The position numbers and the translations under genes were made by a program. From Spongilla lacustris (taxonomy: Eukaryota > Porifera > Demospongiae > Spongillida > Spongillidae): 64,000 nt of DNA. The stretch is taken from positions 3,677,771 through 3,741,770 of the forward strand of contig OX442418.1 in the NCBI GenBank assembly GCA_949361645.1, given 5' to 3'. Shown one piece after another: positions 23,366 through 35,492 of this stretch; the stretch's first letter is position 1, and each line of letters opens with the position of its first letter. Below the pieces are notes generated by a model. That model was not told the DNA's origin. It was given only the letters and a program-made list of their open reading frames with translations, and made no database searches.

Positions 23366-24537
23366 GAGCTTTGAAATTTGCCATTTTTAATCACTGTCTA
23401 ATGTTACAAGCCTCCAGCAAGGTATTAGTTTTTAAAGAGAATGCATACTTTATTTTCAACGGTCATCCCAGATAATAAAAATTTATCCATGGGCACATTG
23501 AACTGTCCTTTAAATAGATTTGTATGGCCAGTGTGCTTTCCACTATGACGTGAGCCTTATTGCTAGTTCCAAATCTGTCACCTAAGCTACTTTCCAGATC
23601 ATTAGGATAGGCTCTCGTATTCAGTTACATGTAAGTGAATCATGCTTTTATGTTAGGGGTTGATGCAGAGTATCAGCTCATTTGTCAAGCCTTCAGCTAT
23701 GTTTTAGACACAGTTTCATGGGAAGAGTGCTGTTTTAAGAGAGGGAGAGGTTTAATTTTAATGCATAAAGTTATAAGTCTCAAAAAATCACAATTTATAT
23801 TGTTTACGGGTAGGCTCTTTTGTTTAGGAGATACCTGTTGTGGTTTGAAGAATTGCTTTAGTATCGACTATAATGTTGCAAGTAGCTTTCTGATGCTTGT
23901 AGTGGTACATGTATAATCACTGCTTTAGTAGATTCATATAAAAAGCTCTGTGTTAAAATGAGATTCAAAATGTAATGGTGTCTTTGTGTGCCATTTAAGA
24001 AGAGAGTTGTTGTAAATTGGGAAGTTGTTGTTTTACGAGAGGTTGCATTGTCTCAGGCTGATGTGAGTCACTTAGTGTGTACATGTTGTTCTTTATTATG
24101 TTGACTAACAGACTCCTGTTGTTATGTTAAGGTGTTCTAAAGCAATATTTACAACCTCCAGCAAGGTTTAAATGTTTGGGAAGTCAACTTACGTCTTAAA
24201 AGAGACAAGCCTCCAGCTAGGTATTAGTTGTTTGGGTGCTGCATATCCTTGTATAATGTGAATGATTTTATGAGCATTTGAACTTTTTAAAAGATACTCA
24301 GGTGTTGTGTGCTTCTAAATGCTTTTTTTTAAATGTATGATGTGTTTTTTTAAAACTAAGGTTAAAGGTACAAACTGAAATATAGGAAAGAAGAGTGCTA
24401 GAGATGTTGTGAGCCACTTAGCTAAGTTCTTATGACATTGTGCTAAATATCAGTATCCAGAAATGTCAGCAAAACTATTTTACATGCTTTGAAGGTATGA
24501 AACCCTGTGTTAAATCTGGGTGTGATTTTATTAAAAG
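23366..24537. repeat. Central satellite-like sequence left of retrotransposon
   Basis: Same vocabulary as the arms (for example 23,632 'gtgaatcatgcttttatgttagggg' and 24,394 'gttgtgagccacttagctaag') but no counterpart in the corresponding place of the other side. It is therefore part of the loop, not of the stem. No coding similarity. Confidence 0.6.
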
Positions 24538-27500
24538 ACAATCATCCACTTCATTTCTACCTTTGGCACCAGCTGTAGTGCAGCAGTCATCGTCTACACT
24601 CCCATCATCAACACCTGAGGTCCCATGTCCTACTGGTGAATCCCTCACTCAAGACCATTACATCTTGCCACTGTCTGTGGACTTTCCAATCCCTGCGGGA
24701 GGTCCTGTTGCACAGCCAGCTGTGGAAAGAAGGAAGCAATGCTGCATTCTCGGGTGTCCAGAATTAGTTGCACCTACCATGTGGCGCCTCCATATGGATA
24801 GCCACTTGAGAGGGCTTTTTCCGGGTGCAGTTCCTGATTCATGGCTCTTGGATCAGGGTTTGTCTGTTTGCCATACCTGCGTGAAACTGGTTTCAACTTC
24901 CCACCTTCCTTCACATCAGCAGAAGTGTTTGGCACAACGTTCCACCCCACTGGCACCTATGCCCTCTTCCGATTTATCCTCCTTAGATGAGGTATGCAGC
25001 CTCAAGTGCCCAACAATACGCTTCGTGCCCTGCAAAGCAAGGCTGGCGTTTGCACGACCATTCTCAGCTGCTCTCATGGCTGTCATCTCTGAGAACACAG
25101 CAACAGCTTGGTTGAAGCTTTTCTTGCTTCCCAAGTGTGTTCTCCCCAGTGCTAAACATGGTGGGCGTCACAACAAGCCTGTTTCCATTGAGAGTCTCTG
25201 TGCAATGTGGGGGGAGGGTCAATTTAGGGAGCTATGGCATTTGGCAAAAGCCCGTGCTTCTTGCTCCAAAAAGCAGTGAGTACCCTTAGATGACACAGTT
25301 AAGAAGAGGGTTAACTCAGCAATATCCTTAGCACAGGATGGTCTCTTTGGTAAGGCATGCCAAGTACTGGTGTCACCTGGGTTAGCACCTAACAATGCTG
25401 AAACATGGAAACTTTTAGTGGCTAAACATCCTGAGTGTCCTTGTCCTTCTGTTCCCAACTTACCACCCGTTGATACTGTGCTCCCTCATGACTTTAATCT
25501 CAAGGCTGTCCTTAGGTCATTTCCAAAGCTAACATCAGCTGGACCATCAGGGCTTCGCATTCAACACATCATTGATGCATCTGAGGTGCCCCTTCAGACA
25601 CCCATCCTCCAATCTCTGAGGGCTATCATCAACCTCCTTGCAGCTGGCAGAGCTCCATCTGAGGTTTCCACTTTTCTTGCCGGTGGCAGTTTAACTGCCC
25701 TTAACAAGTCTAAACCTGGTAGTCCCCTAGATGTCAGACCTATTGCTGTAGGTGAAAGCCTACGTCGCCTGACCAGCAAATGCCTTTGTGCAGTAGTGAA
25801 AGGGAAGGCAGCAGAATTTTTCAAATCACATCAGTTTGGTGTTGCTTGCAGCAATGGTGCTGAGAAGATTGCCCATGGCTTGAGAGCGTGTGTTAATAAG
25901 TATTGGCTGGATGATGACTTTGTGGTCCTAAACGTGGACATGAAGAATGCCTTCAATTTGGTCTCACGGGAGGCTATCCTCTCGGAGTGTAGCAAACACT
26001 TCCCTGAGCTGCTCCCTTGGGCCACCTGGTGTTACAGTCAGCACCCCATTCTGTGGCATCCTATGGGCAGCTTACATTCAGAACAAGGGGTTCAGCTTGG
26101 TGATCCTCTTGGTCCTCTGCTCTTCTCCTTGGTTATAAACAAGGTAGTGTCAGAAATCACCGCTAATTCTGTGTGTGCAGATTTGTCCTACCATGCCTGG
26201 TACTTGGATGATGGTGTGCTGGCTGGTCCCAGGCAAGAGATTGGTCCTCCGAATGGTCTCATTGTAAATTTCCATAAATGTGAGATATTTAGCAAACATG
26301 ATGTCAGCCTTTTCCCTCCAGAAATGAAAAGTTCAACACACCCTAATATTGTTATCTTGGGCATCCCCATTGGTGACAAGGCTTTTTGCTCCACCTTCAT
26401 TTCGGAGAAGCATGAAGAAGCCAAAGCTCTCCTGCTAAAACTGGAGGAAGTGAGTGCAGTTGACCCACATGTGTCCTTTTCCCTTCTACGTCAATGTGCA
26501 GGATTCTGTAAGCTGGCCCACCTTGCTCGTGGCACACCACCCTCCCAAGCCATATCAGCCCTTGAGGCCTTTGATCACAACATCCGATCAACCTTCTCAA
26601 AGTGCACAGTAGTTGACACCTCCAATCAGGCCTGGCAAAAGGCGGAGCTCAGCTTAGGCAAGGGTGGCCTGGGCATGCGCTCCCTGAGTTGGCATTCCCC
26701 AGCAGCATACATTGCCTCTCTGAGCTCCTCTGGTGCTGGTCCATTGTCTCAGGAACACCTTATCCATGCAGTAGAGTTGTTTAACTCACTTGTTCCTTCA
26801 TCTGAAGCGATCAGCATTGAAAATTTGTTGACATCCCCTATCAATCAGAAGGTGCTTTCCAACATAATAGACAACCACCTGTTTAATGTACTACTGGAGC
26901 AATCTTCTCCTGCAGATAGAGCACGCCTTCTCTCCGTCTCCTCCCCTCATGCTGCATCTTGGGTGTCAGTAATTCCCTCTGAGGGGCTAGGCCTTCATCT
27001 CCAGCCTTCAGAGTTCCAGGTGGCCATCAAGTGGTGGCTGGGCCTAGACACCTCAGGTGGCTCAATTTGTCCCCTGTGTCCTGGAAAAGTGCTGGATCCC
27101 CTTGGCCATCATGCACTCACCTGCAAGCGTGGTGGAGATGTTGTAACCCGCCATAATAAACTGCGTGACACCCTTACTGTAACCTGTCGCAGGGCCCACC
27201 TGAGTGTTAAGGTGGAAGCAGGAAGTAGCCTAACTCATGACCATAGCCACACTCGCCCTGCAGACATACTAGTACCCAACTGGTCTTTGGGTAAGCCCGC
27301 AGCCTTTGACTTGTCTGTGACATCACCGCTTAACTCCAATGTTTTACTTGAAGCGGGACTAGCAGCAGGTCAGGCTGCCAGAGCTACTGAGTTGAGAAAG
27401 CATGAAGAAAACGATGCCAAATGCAAGGAACTAGGGTGGGTTTGTGTCCCCATGGTGGTTGAGGCATATGGTGCTTAGGGGACAAAAGCAATGGAGTCTT

Positions 27501-27646
27501 TGGCACTTCTGGCCTCTCGCCTTGCGACCAGCTGCAACAGGGCTAAGGCTGTGGTTCTAGCTGAGCTATATGGCAGGCTGAACCTCTGCTTAGTTAGAGC
27601 CAACGCTATAGCCATCCTTTCCAGATGTTTTGTACCAGACCAGTAG
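24538..27646 (+). pseudogene. Retrotransposon polyprotein: zinc fingers, RT and endonuclease, two in-frame stops
   Basis: One reading frame with TGA at 25,277-25,279 and TAG at 27,476-27,478. Before the TGA: CCILGCPEL with MDSH as a C2H2-like finger and CHTCVKLV with a following HLPSHQQKC. The RT part has NVDMKNAF (catalytic Asp), GVQLGDPLGPLLFSL and WYLDDGVLAG, where YLDD stands in place of the usual F/YADD. About 30 residues seem to be missing just after it, before GPPNGLIVN. Then CPLCPGKVLDPLGHHALTC and the endonuclease signature RPADILVPNW with AAFDLSV. After TAG the frame stays similar to the family (AELYGRLNLCLVRANAIAIL) to a stop at 27,646. Probably inactive now but not long dead. Confidence 0.85.
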
Positions 27647-27745
27647 TAATAATAGGGTGTATTTATGCTTTGTGAGTATAGTCTATTATTATCTTGTTGT
27701 ATTATCATTAAAATAAAAAATAAGAATAAATAAAATAAATAAATA
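24538..27745 (+). mobile_element. RLE-type (R2-superfamily-like) non-LTR retrotransposon
   Basis: Sits in the centre of the giant element; flanking sequence on both sides is satellite-like. It carries N-terminal Cys/His fingers, a reverse transcriptase and a C-terminal zinc knuckle with restriction-like endonuclease, the order seen in R2-type elements. The 3' end is A-rich (aataaataaaataaat, about 27,700-27,748). The 5' edge is near 24,538, where satellite-like sequence stops. The first coding residues may therefore be missing. Confidence 0.8.
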
Positions 27746-30057
27746 AAAAGAGCTTATATCTGTGTGTGTTATAGTGTTATAAATAGTAAAAGTAAGGTTA
27801 GATGTAGTCTCTGTTTAACAATACACCTGTAGGTTTGGAGAAGATTCCAATTTTAAAGATGGGATCCAGTAATGTAATCTGAACAATTTGTGCATATTGT
27901 TGAGTGTGTGTTTAGAAAAACTCTGTGTTCTATTAAGATTTATTTTCATTTAAAATGTTGTGAGCTTAGTGCTGTGTCACTTTGTGTCTTTAAAAGTATG
28001 GTTAAAGGTAGTAGTTATAACTCTAGGTTGTGTTTTGTTATTTGCATTATGATTGTTGTTGCTTGTGTATGGGTAGGCTCTCGTTTTATGGAGACACCTG
28101 TTGTGTGCTTTCATTTTAAAGCATGAACTAATTTTGCAAGCCACATGCACATTTCTAATGCGTCATGTTGTGAGACTCTGTCTTAAATTAGGTTTAGTGT
28201 GCTAAAGTATGGGTAGACACAGCGCCTGTTGTTATGTGTGATTGTGCTTGCTTTCAACATGTACATGTATGAACTATATGTACATGTCTACACCCTTATT
28301 CAAGGCCATAGCCAGACTTTCAAAATGGGGGGGGGGGGGGGGGGGGGTGCTGTCTATGGACATTTGACCTATTCAACCAGTGGGGGGTGGGGTGGGGGGT
28401 GCTGTCTGCATTCTGCCAATTCAACCAGAGGGTGGGGGGGGGGGGTCCTCTTTTGGGTCAATTGAAAAGGTGGATGAGTGTTGTCCTGACCGATTACACA
28501 CACATTCAATAAATGATACCTATCGTTATTAATTTTTTATGGTCATGGGTGACCTTCAATACGGGGTGGGGGGGTGGGATGGGGGTTGTTCTATCCCACC
28601 AAGCCCCCCTGGCTACAGCCCTGTCATTTAAATGCAGTTTTTTAAGCACCTTCAAAAGAATGAACGAAAATTCATCTTGTGTGATGTTACATTATGCTGT
28701 GAGTTGAAAATTGATGCACACCCTCACACTCTTTAAGCTGAGAGTGTCCACCCATACAAGCATATGACCTGGGACATCATCATGCAAGCACACCTCTCTT
28801 AAAAAAACATCAATCTTCCCTATACATTGTGTACATGTATATCTTCAGGTGCTGAGACTATAGCTGTAACAAAACATTCAGTGAATTTGAATGGATACCT
28901 AACCTTCACTACTGTACATGTACCTTGCAAACAGATGGTGTGAACTCATATCAGTAACATCTCTCACAAGAAGGAACAATGCAAATCAAATTCATATAAA
29001 GCCTTGAATTTATGAATTTAATTAGGCCCTCTACGTACATGTAAGCTTTTACCCAGTGCACTGCTCTGCACATACACCAATAGGAGAAACCATGCATCTA
29101 CTCTGATAAACATAACAGGATCCTTGATTCTGCAAAATCCACAGTGGTAGATCACATAACAGAATTGTAATGACTTTTAAAATACTCTGTCAATACCTCA
29201 ACATGATGCAAAATTATCTTCTATGGAATTAAAGCACAATCTGACTTAACAACAAAGCAGAGCATATACATGAACTTCAATCATCAGCCTTTCAAATTAT
29301 CTGGTGGGTAGCTGGAGACATTTAACATAATCCGTGTACACACTATATTGTTTTAGTAGATGCTTTGAAATGACCACACATTCTAAAGGAGTCATTTTGT
29401 GCAAAGGAAGAAAAAAACCACACTTGATGTGATATAAGATTTGCCTTTTTAGTTTTGCTCCCCCCCCCTCCTCCCCATGTACAGTGTAGTATTAATGATT
29501 TATTTGAATTCTTAGACCAGGGAATGCTTCTCTATAAATGACATCTGTTTTTAAAGCGCTTTGAAAACTTACAGAGCTTTGTTAGTTTCTAAAAAAAAGA
29601 TTAAAGGATCACTTTGCAAGCTCTATTATGATTGGAGAAAAGCAGTAATCACAGACACAACCAAAATACCGGTGGCTTGTAACATTAGCAAGTATTTTTC
29701 TTATATGAAAGTACTCCCTCATATCATAATAAGGCTTGTCTGAGTGGTGTATTGAAAAGGAATCCATACATGATTAAATGAAACTGATCTGGAATGCCTT
29801 CTCTTAAATCAACTTATCAAAAACTTTGCTGTATGAAACATTAGTCAGAAAGAAACCCTAACATAAAAATTTGTTGATAGTTTACCAACCCACACATAAG
29901 CGACAGCACACACTATGATCTATAAGGCTCACATCACAATGCAAAGCACACCTTAATTTCTTTAAAACCATGACCTTCCATAACACCTAAATCCTGAACC
30001 AGAGATTACCTTTATTAAACCTTACTTTCAAAGAAACAAGACACACAGCTAAAAGCT
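27746..30057. repeat. Central satellite-like sequence right of retrotransposon
   Basis: Degenerate satellite in the left-arm orientation to about 28,260 and in the right-arm orientation from about 28,700 (for example 'agcacacctctctt' at 28,788). The symmetry centre thus falls near 28.3-28.7 kb, where a G-rich miniature element sits. No transposase or other gene is recognisable. Confidence 0.55.
28301..28623. mobile_element. G-rich miniature element with hAT-like ends
   Basis: Left end CAAGGCCATAGCCAG and inverted right end CAGGGCTGTAGCCAG (12 of 15 match). CAGGGC-TAGCCAG ends are familiar from hAT miniature elements. Inside are four poly-G-rich tracts (28,327-28,346, 28,381-28,400, 28,432-28,445 and 28,563-28,585). 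I find no clear 8-base target duplication. Confidence 0.45.
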
Positions 30058-32088
30058 CACAATTTATATTTTCAATGAGTACACAACCTTATTTTGAATG
30101 CAACACAGTGGTTTTCATACCCCAACAGCATGCACAATCATTTTGTGTAAGGATTGCATGTACTTTACTGGATAAGTATCAATAAAAGCACACACTCACA
30201 TAACAAAACAAAAGAATTTACTCACACATTTTTGTTCACTTACAACCTGGAAACTTAATTGCTACACGATGCATTCCAAAATGGCAGTTTTCCAATGGAA
30301 ATCTAGCTGAACGTTTTACACAATTGAGTAAATAAGCACACCATGACATAAAAACATGAGTCACTTGTAAAAAGAGAGGCTCTGTGAACATTATGATATT
30401 GAACTAGCTACAAGGCTCAATAATGACCTGATGCAATCACACCTCTACATTGTTCACAACAACATGAAACCTGGTTGGAGGCTTGTATGAATCAAAACTG
30501 AAATCACATCATCACATCCTTCCATAATAATAGGATGCTTTTTAATGGTTCAGAAACTCACACACACAAACCTCAACATTTCAATAAAAGCACACCCTCA
30601 TCTAGTTTTCCAAGCACATACCTCAACAGCATGCACAATAATGTTGTGTGCAAATACATTACTGGATGGTATGAAATTAAAGCACAGCCTCAGGAGTACT
30701 GATACTCAGAACATGCACAATGTCCTGGGAACTTAGATAAGTGGCTCACAACGTCCTACTCTTAAACCAATAATCTTTCCAATAATCTAAAGTTCCTACA
30801 GAAAGAATCATTTAACAAGGCTTTTCTAATAAACACCCAGGCTAAAAATAAAATAAAATACAAGCTAAAAGGATCACAACAACTGTCAAAGACATGAACC
30901 AAACTTCATTTCAACTTCTAAACCCTAGGCTTGCAACATTAGTGGATACTTTTAAATGAAATCACTCCTTCAAATCTCAACAGGAGTCTCCTAAAGCTCA
31001 TACCAAGCAACGGCACATATTACCATCTGGGAACTACATGTTGCTAACAGCAAGGCTCAAAATATGATGCTCTCTTAAGACATACAGCTGACTTCCCAAA
31101 CATTTTTAACATTACTGGAGGTCGTTAGCTTTAGAACACCTTAAAAAGTAAAGGATTGACATAATTAAAGAACAATTAACAATTACACACTATAACCTGG
31201 AACTAGCTCACATCACAATGCAATTAAGTACAAACCTCAACTTTTTACTTTTAGTGCAATAACAAACAAAGAAGCCTATACTATTACATTTTGAATTAAA
31301 GCACTCCCTCATTTATAAAATAGAGCTTTTCCTAGGAGTCTCTTAAAGCAATGATTCTACCACTAATTCGACACACAATTGCTCACAATGTGGCAAAATA
31401 ACACCACTCTTAAATCCACATCACAAACCCACTTGCAACATTAAAGCAATTCTTCAAATCACAACAGGTATCTCCTAGAGATGAGAGCCTACCCATGCTT
31501 TAAACAACAGCACCATTTGTGATCTGGTAACTACTAGCTACATGTATAAGACTCATAACTTTATTAAGCATAACTTATCTTAAAAATCAGCACTCTTTCC
31601 ATGAAATCAATCCAAAACATAGCTGGCTTGACAAATGAGCTGATGCTCTAAAATAAAAGCTCCTAGCATTAAAAATGATGACTCACTTAAATACATGTAC
31701 GAGAGAGCCCTTCCCTAAATTCGAATCAGTACACAGAACTAGCATAGGTAAGCACTGAAAAAAGATCAATGGACTCATCTCTACTCAATATCATCTAATG
31801 GGTTGCAACATTAGACAGTTAAGCACACCCTCACAAGAAGTAACTCTTAATGCAGGGAGTCTATATCCAGAAGTAGAAGTTAGCACACATTATGATGCGG
31901 AAAAAATAGCTATAAAAATAATAATAATAACTTAATTGTTGCAAGCAAACCTGTCCTATAGACCAGGGAACTAAAATGACACCGCTCTTAAATCCAAGCA
32001 TTGGAAACCTAGCTGTAATGAAAGCGCTCCCCCAAATCACAGCAGGCTCATCTGAGTTATCAGACCCATGATGCAAAGCACACCTTTC

Positions 32089-33594
32089 TCCGATTATAGG
32101 CTGATTTATTGCTAACGATATCCGCGGAATTAAATTTCTGAGTAAATGTATTTATAGGTATCATGTGACCTGAGCGTGACAACTTTTGAACCGAGCGAGT
32201 TTTGAATGTAGAACTTTTCAAAATCGGTCTCTTCAGTGGATACGCTACACGCTAATGCCAACCGATCGTTTGTACGATTTAAAAAAAAAGAACTAGCGCA
32301 TGGATCGATATATTTGTTACAGACGCTGCGGTTGGCATGGACGCTGTCAAGCGGAGAGATGGAGACTGTTGTCGTTTTATTACAAAGTAAGTACTTGGGA
32401 GTGAGACTAAGTGTTAGACAATCTTTTCGCTTACGCGGATTGTGAAGAAGAGTATTTTTTGCGACACTGCTATTGTGGGATTCAATTTTGATAATTCTTA
32501 TTAGAGCCACCGAAGAAAGGGGAAACATACGGCGCAGCTGTACACCGGGTCACTATGTAAATTGTCAGCGAAGTATATCCAGTCTATAAGCTACGTGCCA
32601 ATGCAAACCGATCGTTTTTACGATGTAGAAAAGTCATCTGGTACTTGATGAAGATTTTGTAAACGGACGTTCTCGTTGACATCGATGCTGTAAAGAGGTA
32701 AGATTGAAACTCTTGTTGTTTTATGATAAAGTGAGTACTTAGGAGTTGGAAAAAGTGTTAGATAATCATGTTGCCCACGCGGATTGTGCAAAAGAGTGTT
32801 TTTTGAGACGCCTTCATGAGGTATTGAAAACTGATAGATCTCTTGTGTATGCCTTGTGTGTATGTGCCTTGTGTGTGCATGGTGTGTGTACCTTGTGTGT
32901 ACATGGTGTGTGTACCTTGTGTGTGCATGGTGTGTGTACCTTGTGTGTGCATGGTGTGTGTACCTTGTGTGTGCATGGTGTGTGTACCTTGTGTGTGCAT
33001 GGTGTGTGTACCTTGTGTGTGCATGGTGTGTGTACCTTGTGTGTGCATGGTGTGTGTACCTTGTGTGTGCATGGTGTGTGTACCTTGTGTGTGCATGATG
33101 TGTGTGCCTTGTGTGTGCATGATGTGTGTACCTTGTGTGTGCATGGGCGTAGTACCTTCCATTTCGAGATCGCTAAATTCGTCGTCACTGCCTACCATCA
33201 TAAGATCGTCATCACCGCTATCGTCACTGCATTGCATATATATCTACGGTGTCGTCGAGCATTTCCATGCAGAACCTCGTCGGTCTGCACCCTTTTCGCT
33301 CTCTTCGACATTGTATATAACAATACGTGTTTCATTATCTAACCGCAATACGAGGCATAATAATAACCTTGTTCGAGCGTGTTTTGCACGCAAACTAAAA
33401 TAGCAATGCACCTTTTCAGCTTCTACAGTATACTTATCACTGACAGGCAACTCCGAAAAGTTACAGGATTTGTGCAAATGACAAAGCGTCTGTTATTTAA
33501 AACCGCCTAAACCGTTCACTTCCATCTGTACGCCGATTGGAGTCCACCGCACTTTGAGAAGCATTTATCGGACTCCAATCGGAGTCTTCCGCGG
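32089..33594. mobile_element. Unclassified 1.5-kb insertion in the right arm
   Basis: Absent from the left arm, which reads 'cacctttctttaatacagg' straight through (complement of 20,860-20,880). The right junction is ccgcgg-TTAA; the left junction lacks TTAA. CCGCGG or CCGCGGAATT occurs near both ends. It contains two tandem 350-base blocks (about 32,230-32,460 and 32,580-32,815), a 24-bp minisatellite, and a minus-strand acidic frame (DDSGDDDLMMVGSDDEFSDLE). A diverged relative of its left part lies at 56,490-56,760. The acidic leader and TTAA hint at a PiggyBac-type relic, but no transposase core is present. Confidence 0.5.
32846..33144. repeat. 24-bp minisatellite
   Basis: About twelve copies of 'tgtgtgtaccttgtgtgtgcatgg'. 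The period is a multiple of three, so several frames stay open. On the minus strand it extends the acidic frame as (HTMHTQGT)n. Treated as a repeat, not a gene. Confidence 0.9.
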
Positions 33595-33765
33595 TTAATA
33601 CAGGTATATTTTTAAGCAGAGACTATGTCATTTGTATCTAGAACCATACTTTTAAAATAACACACAGATAAAAGCTCACATTCCATTAAAGCACACCTCA
33701 TTTATCACAGTTGTTTACATACCTCAACAGCATCCACAATCATTAATTTACTGGATAAGTATTAA

Positions 33766-35492
33766 TCTATAATCAACGAGCGCGCGGTTAACCTGTCAAT
33801 TGACAGGTTAACCTGCCAATTTTCACCCATCAATCATCTCATTAAAAGTCAACAGCAAGTCACACTTAAAATGGCTTCTCGAGGAGCTGCTGGGACGCAA
33901 CTATCAGCGCCAAAAAAAAACCACTGCAGTATTGTACACCACTCCAAAGCTGCATGATAAAGTATAGCTGCAGGGCAGATTCCTTACGAAGGCTAAAGAT
34001 GCGTTAATGCGTACATGTACATTTGGAAGGAGTCTAACGTAACAGGAAAAGTGATCTGTGTCACAAAAACGTCGTGGAGAGTGGAGTGGACTGTGGGGAG
34101 GCCACCATCATCTTGGATCATGGAAAGGCGTTTTGGAAGTCTAAGATAGCTCCATCTACAAATGTGGACGTGGGTTCAATAAGCGCTCCATCGGTAGAAA
34201 ATGCTTGTCCTGAAGAGCAAGGAGTTCGAGTAAGTCATGAAATGGATGCTGCTGCTGAGGACAACGAGGTGCACCAAGAAGGCGAAGATGATGCCGACGA
34301 TCCTCTGAAATGCAAGCTGGGAGATGAATTCCTCACGTGGGAGGTGGATGGGGGCGTGGTGGCTGACCAGCGTGTGAAGGATGGTTGGGGTGACAAATTG
34401 TTCCAAGTCCACTGGCCACATGAAATAGCACACCAGAAGCTTAAAACAGAAGAGGATTGTTGGAATATTTTGTTTCCTGTTGACTGGTATCTTGCTGTGA
34501 ATGGTCCCCTTGGTTGGACTAATGCATCATTGCCTGACAATGTAGATGCTTTCACTGAATATTAATTTATACAATGCATTGGGGTATTATATGGAAGGAC
34601 TCTTTTACCAGCTGGTAGCATTCGTGAGTTGTGGAGCAAGAAAACAAATGGATTTGTGCCAGCAATGAACATTGGAGGAAGGTTCGGGTTGGTACGAGAT
34701 CGTTTCGAACAGTGGAGAAAATATCTCAAGCTGTGGCCTCAAGATTCTGCAGCTGATCCCTGTGCACATGTTACTCACCTCATTTCAGCCTTTAATATTA
34801 CCCGTAAGAGCAATATTATTCGTGGAACTGGTGTTTGCATTGAGAGAGTATGGGTAAATGGATCCCATTCTTCAGTGACACACCTGAAGGTATTCCTCAC
34901 CTCACCAAATTGATAAGAAAGCCAGTTGGTGTTGGATTTGAGTACAAGTGTATGGCTGATGCATTATTTGGCATCATGCTTTTTCTTGAATAGTGCAGTT
35001 AAGAAAAAGGAGGAGAGATGCATTACAAGAGGAAGAACAAAAGGAAGAGAATGCAACTGCTCATGAAGCTATTTCTGTAGCTGATTGGACGGCTCAGAGT
35101 TTTGGCAAAGGAAGAAAAAGCCCAAGGCAGGAAATGCATGGAACAAGTGTTAGGTGCAGAGTGTGCACAGGACCTCATCCTAATGCTTATTACTGCTGTT
35201 TGAGGTGCAGCAATGAAGAAGGAAAACCATTTGGGATTTGTGGATCAAAAACAGGGCAATCTTGCATAGAAAAACACCAACGGGATGCTTTGAAGAGCCT
35301 GTGAAAGGGTCAAATGAGACACTGAACACTGAACAGTTTGTTTATGCATTCAGTAATGTTGATACAGTTTAGAAACCTTTGAATCAAGAGGTGTAAAACC
35401 CTGTAAATGATCAAAACAAGTTATCTAATTTTGACAGGTTAACCTATCAAAACATGACAGGTTAACCTGTCAAAATCCTCATCACTTATAGA
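33766..35492 (+). mobile_element. PiggyBac-like element with TTAA target duplication
   Basis: TTAA at 33762-33765 and 35493-35496 flank termini TCTATAATC and the complement of TCTATAAGTG. The left arm of the giant element shows the empty site (near 20,700-20,725). Subterminal copies of TGACAGGTTAACCTGTCA-type palindromes lie at both ends (33,788-33,820 and 35,435-35,472). The interior is a broken PiggyBac transposase with a central deletion. At 1,727 bases it is shorter than autonomous PiggyBacs. Confidence 0.85.
34074..35304 (+). pseudogene. PiggyBac-type transposase, internally deleted and frameshifted
   Basis: The N-terminal acidic region (34,074-34,561, no ATG at its start) ends in a stop but reading continues as SIRELWSKKTNGFVPAMNIGG and RFGLVRDRFEQW, then HLISAFNITRKSNIIRGTG, the start of a DDE_Tnp_1_7-type core. 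A frameshift near 34,840-34,880 leads to EGIPHLTKLIRKPVGVGFEY, then a stop near 34,990. Most of the catalytic core is missing. The last part (34,993-35,304) has C-VCTGPHPNAYYCCLRC, CGSKTGQSC and a final H, the C-terminal cysteine-rich finger that binds the ends in PiggyBac proteins. Confidence 0.75.

Noticed and set aside
32746..33403. Cys/Val-rich and HTMHTQGT-repeat frames
   Set aside because: Artefacts of the 24-bp minisatellite; only the short acidic stretch beside it may mean anything.
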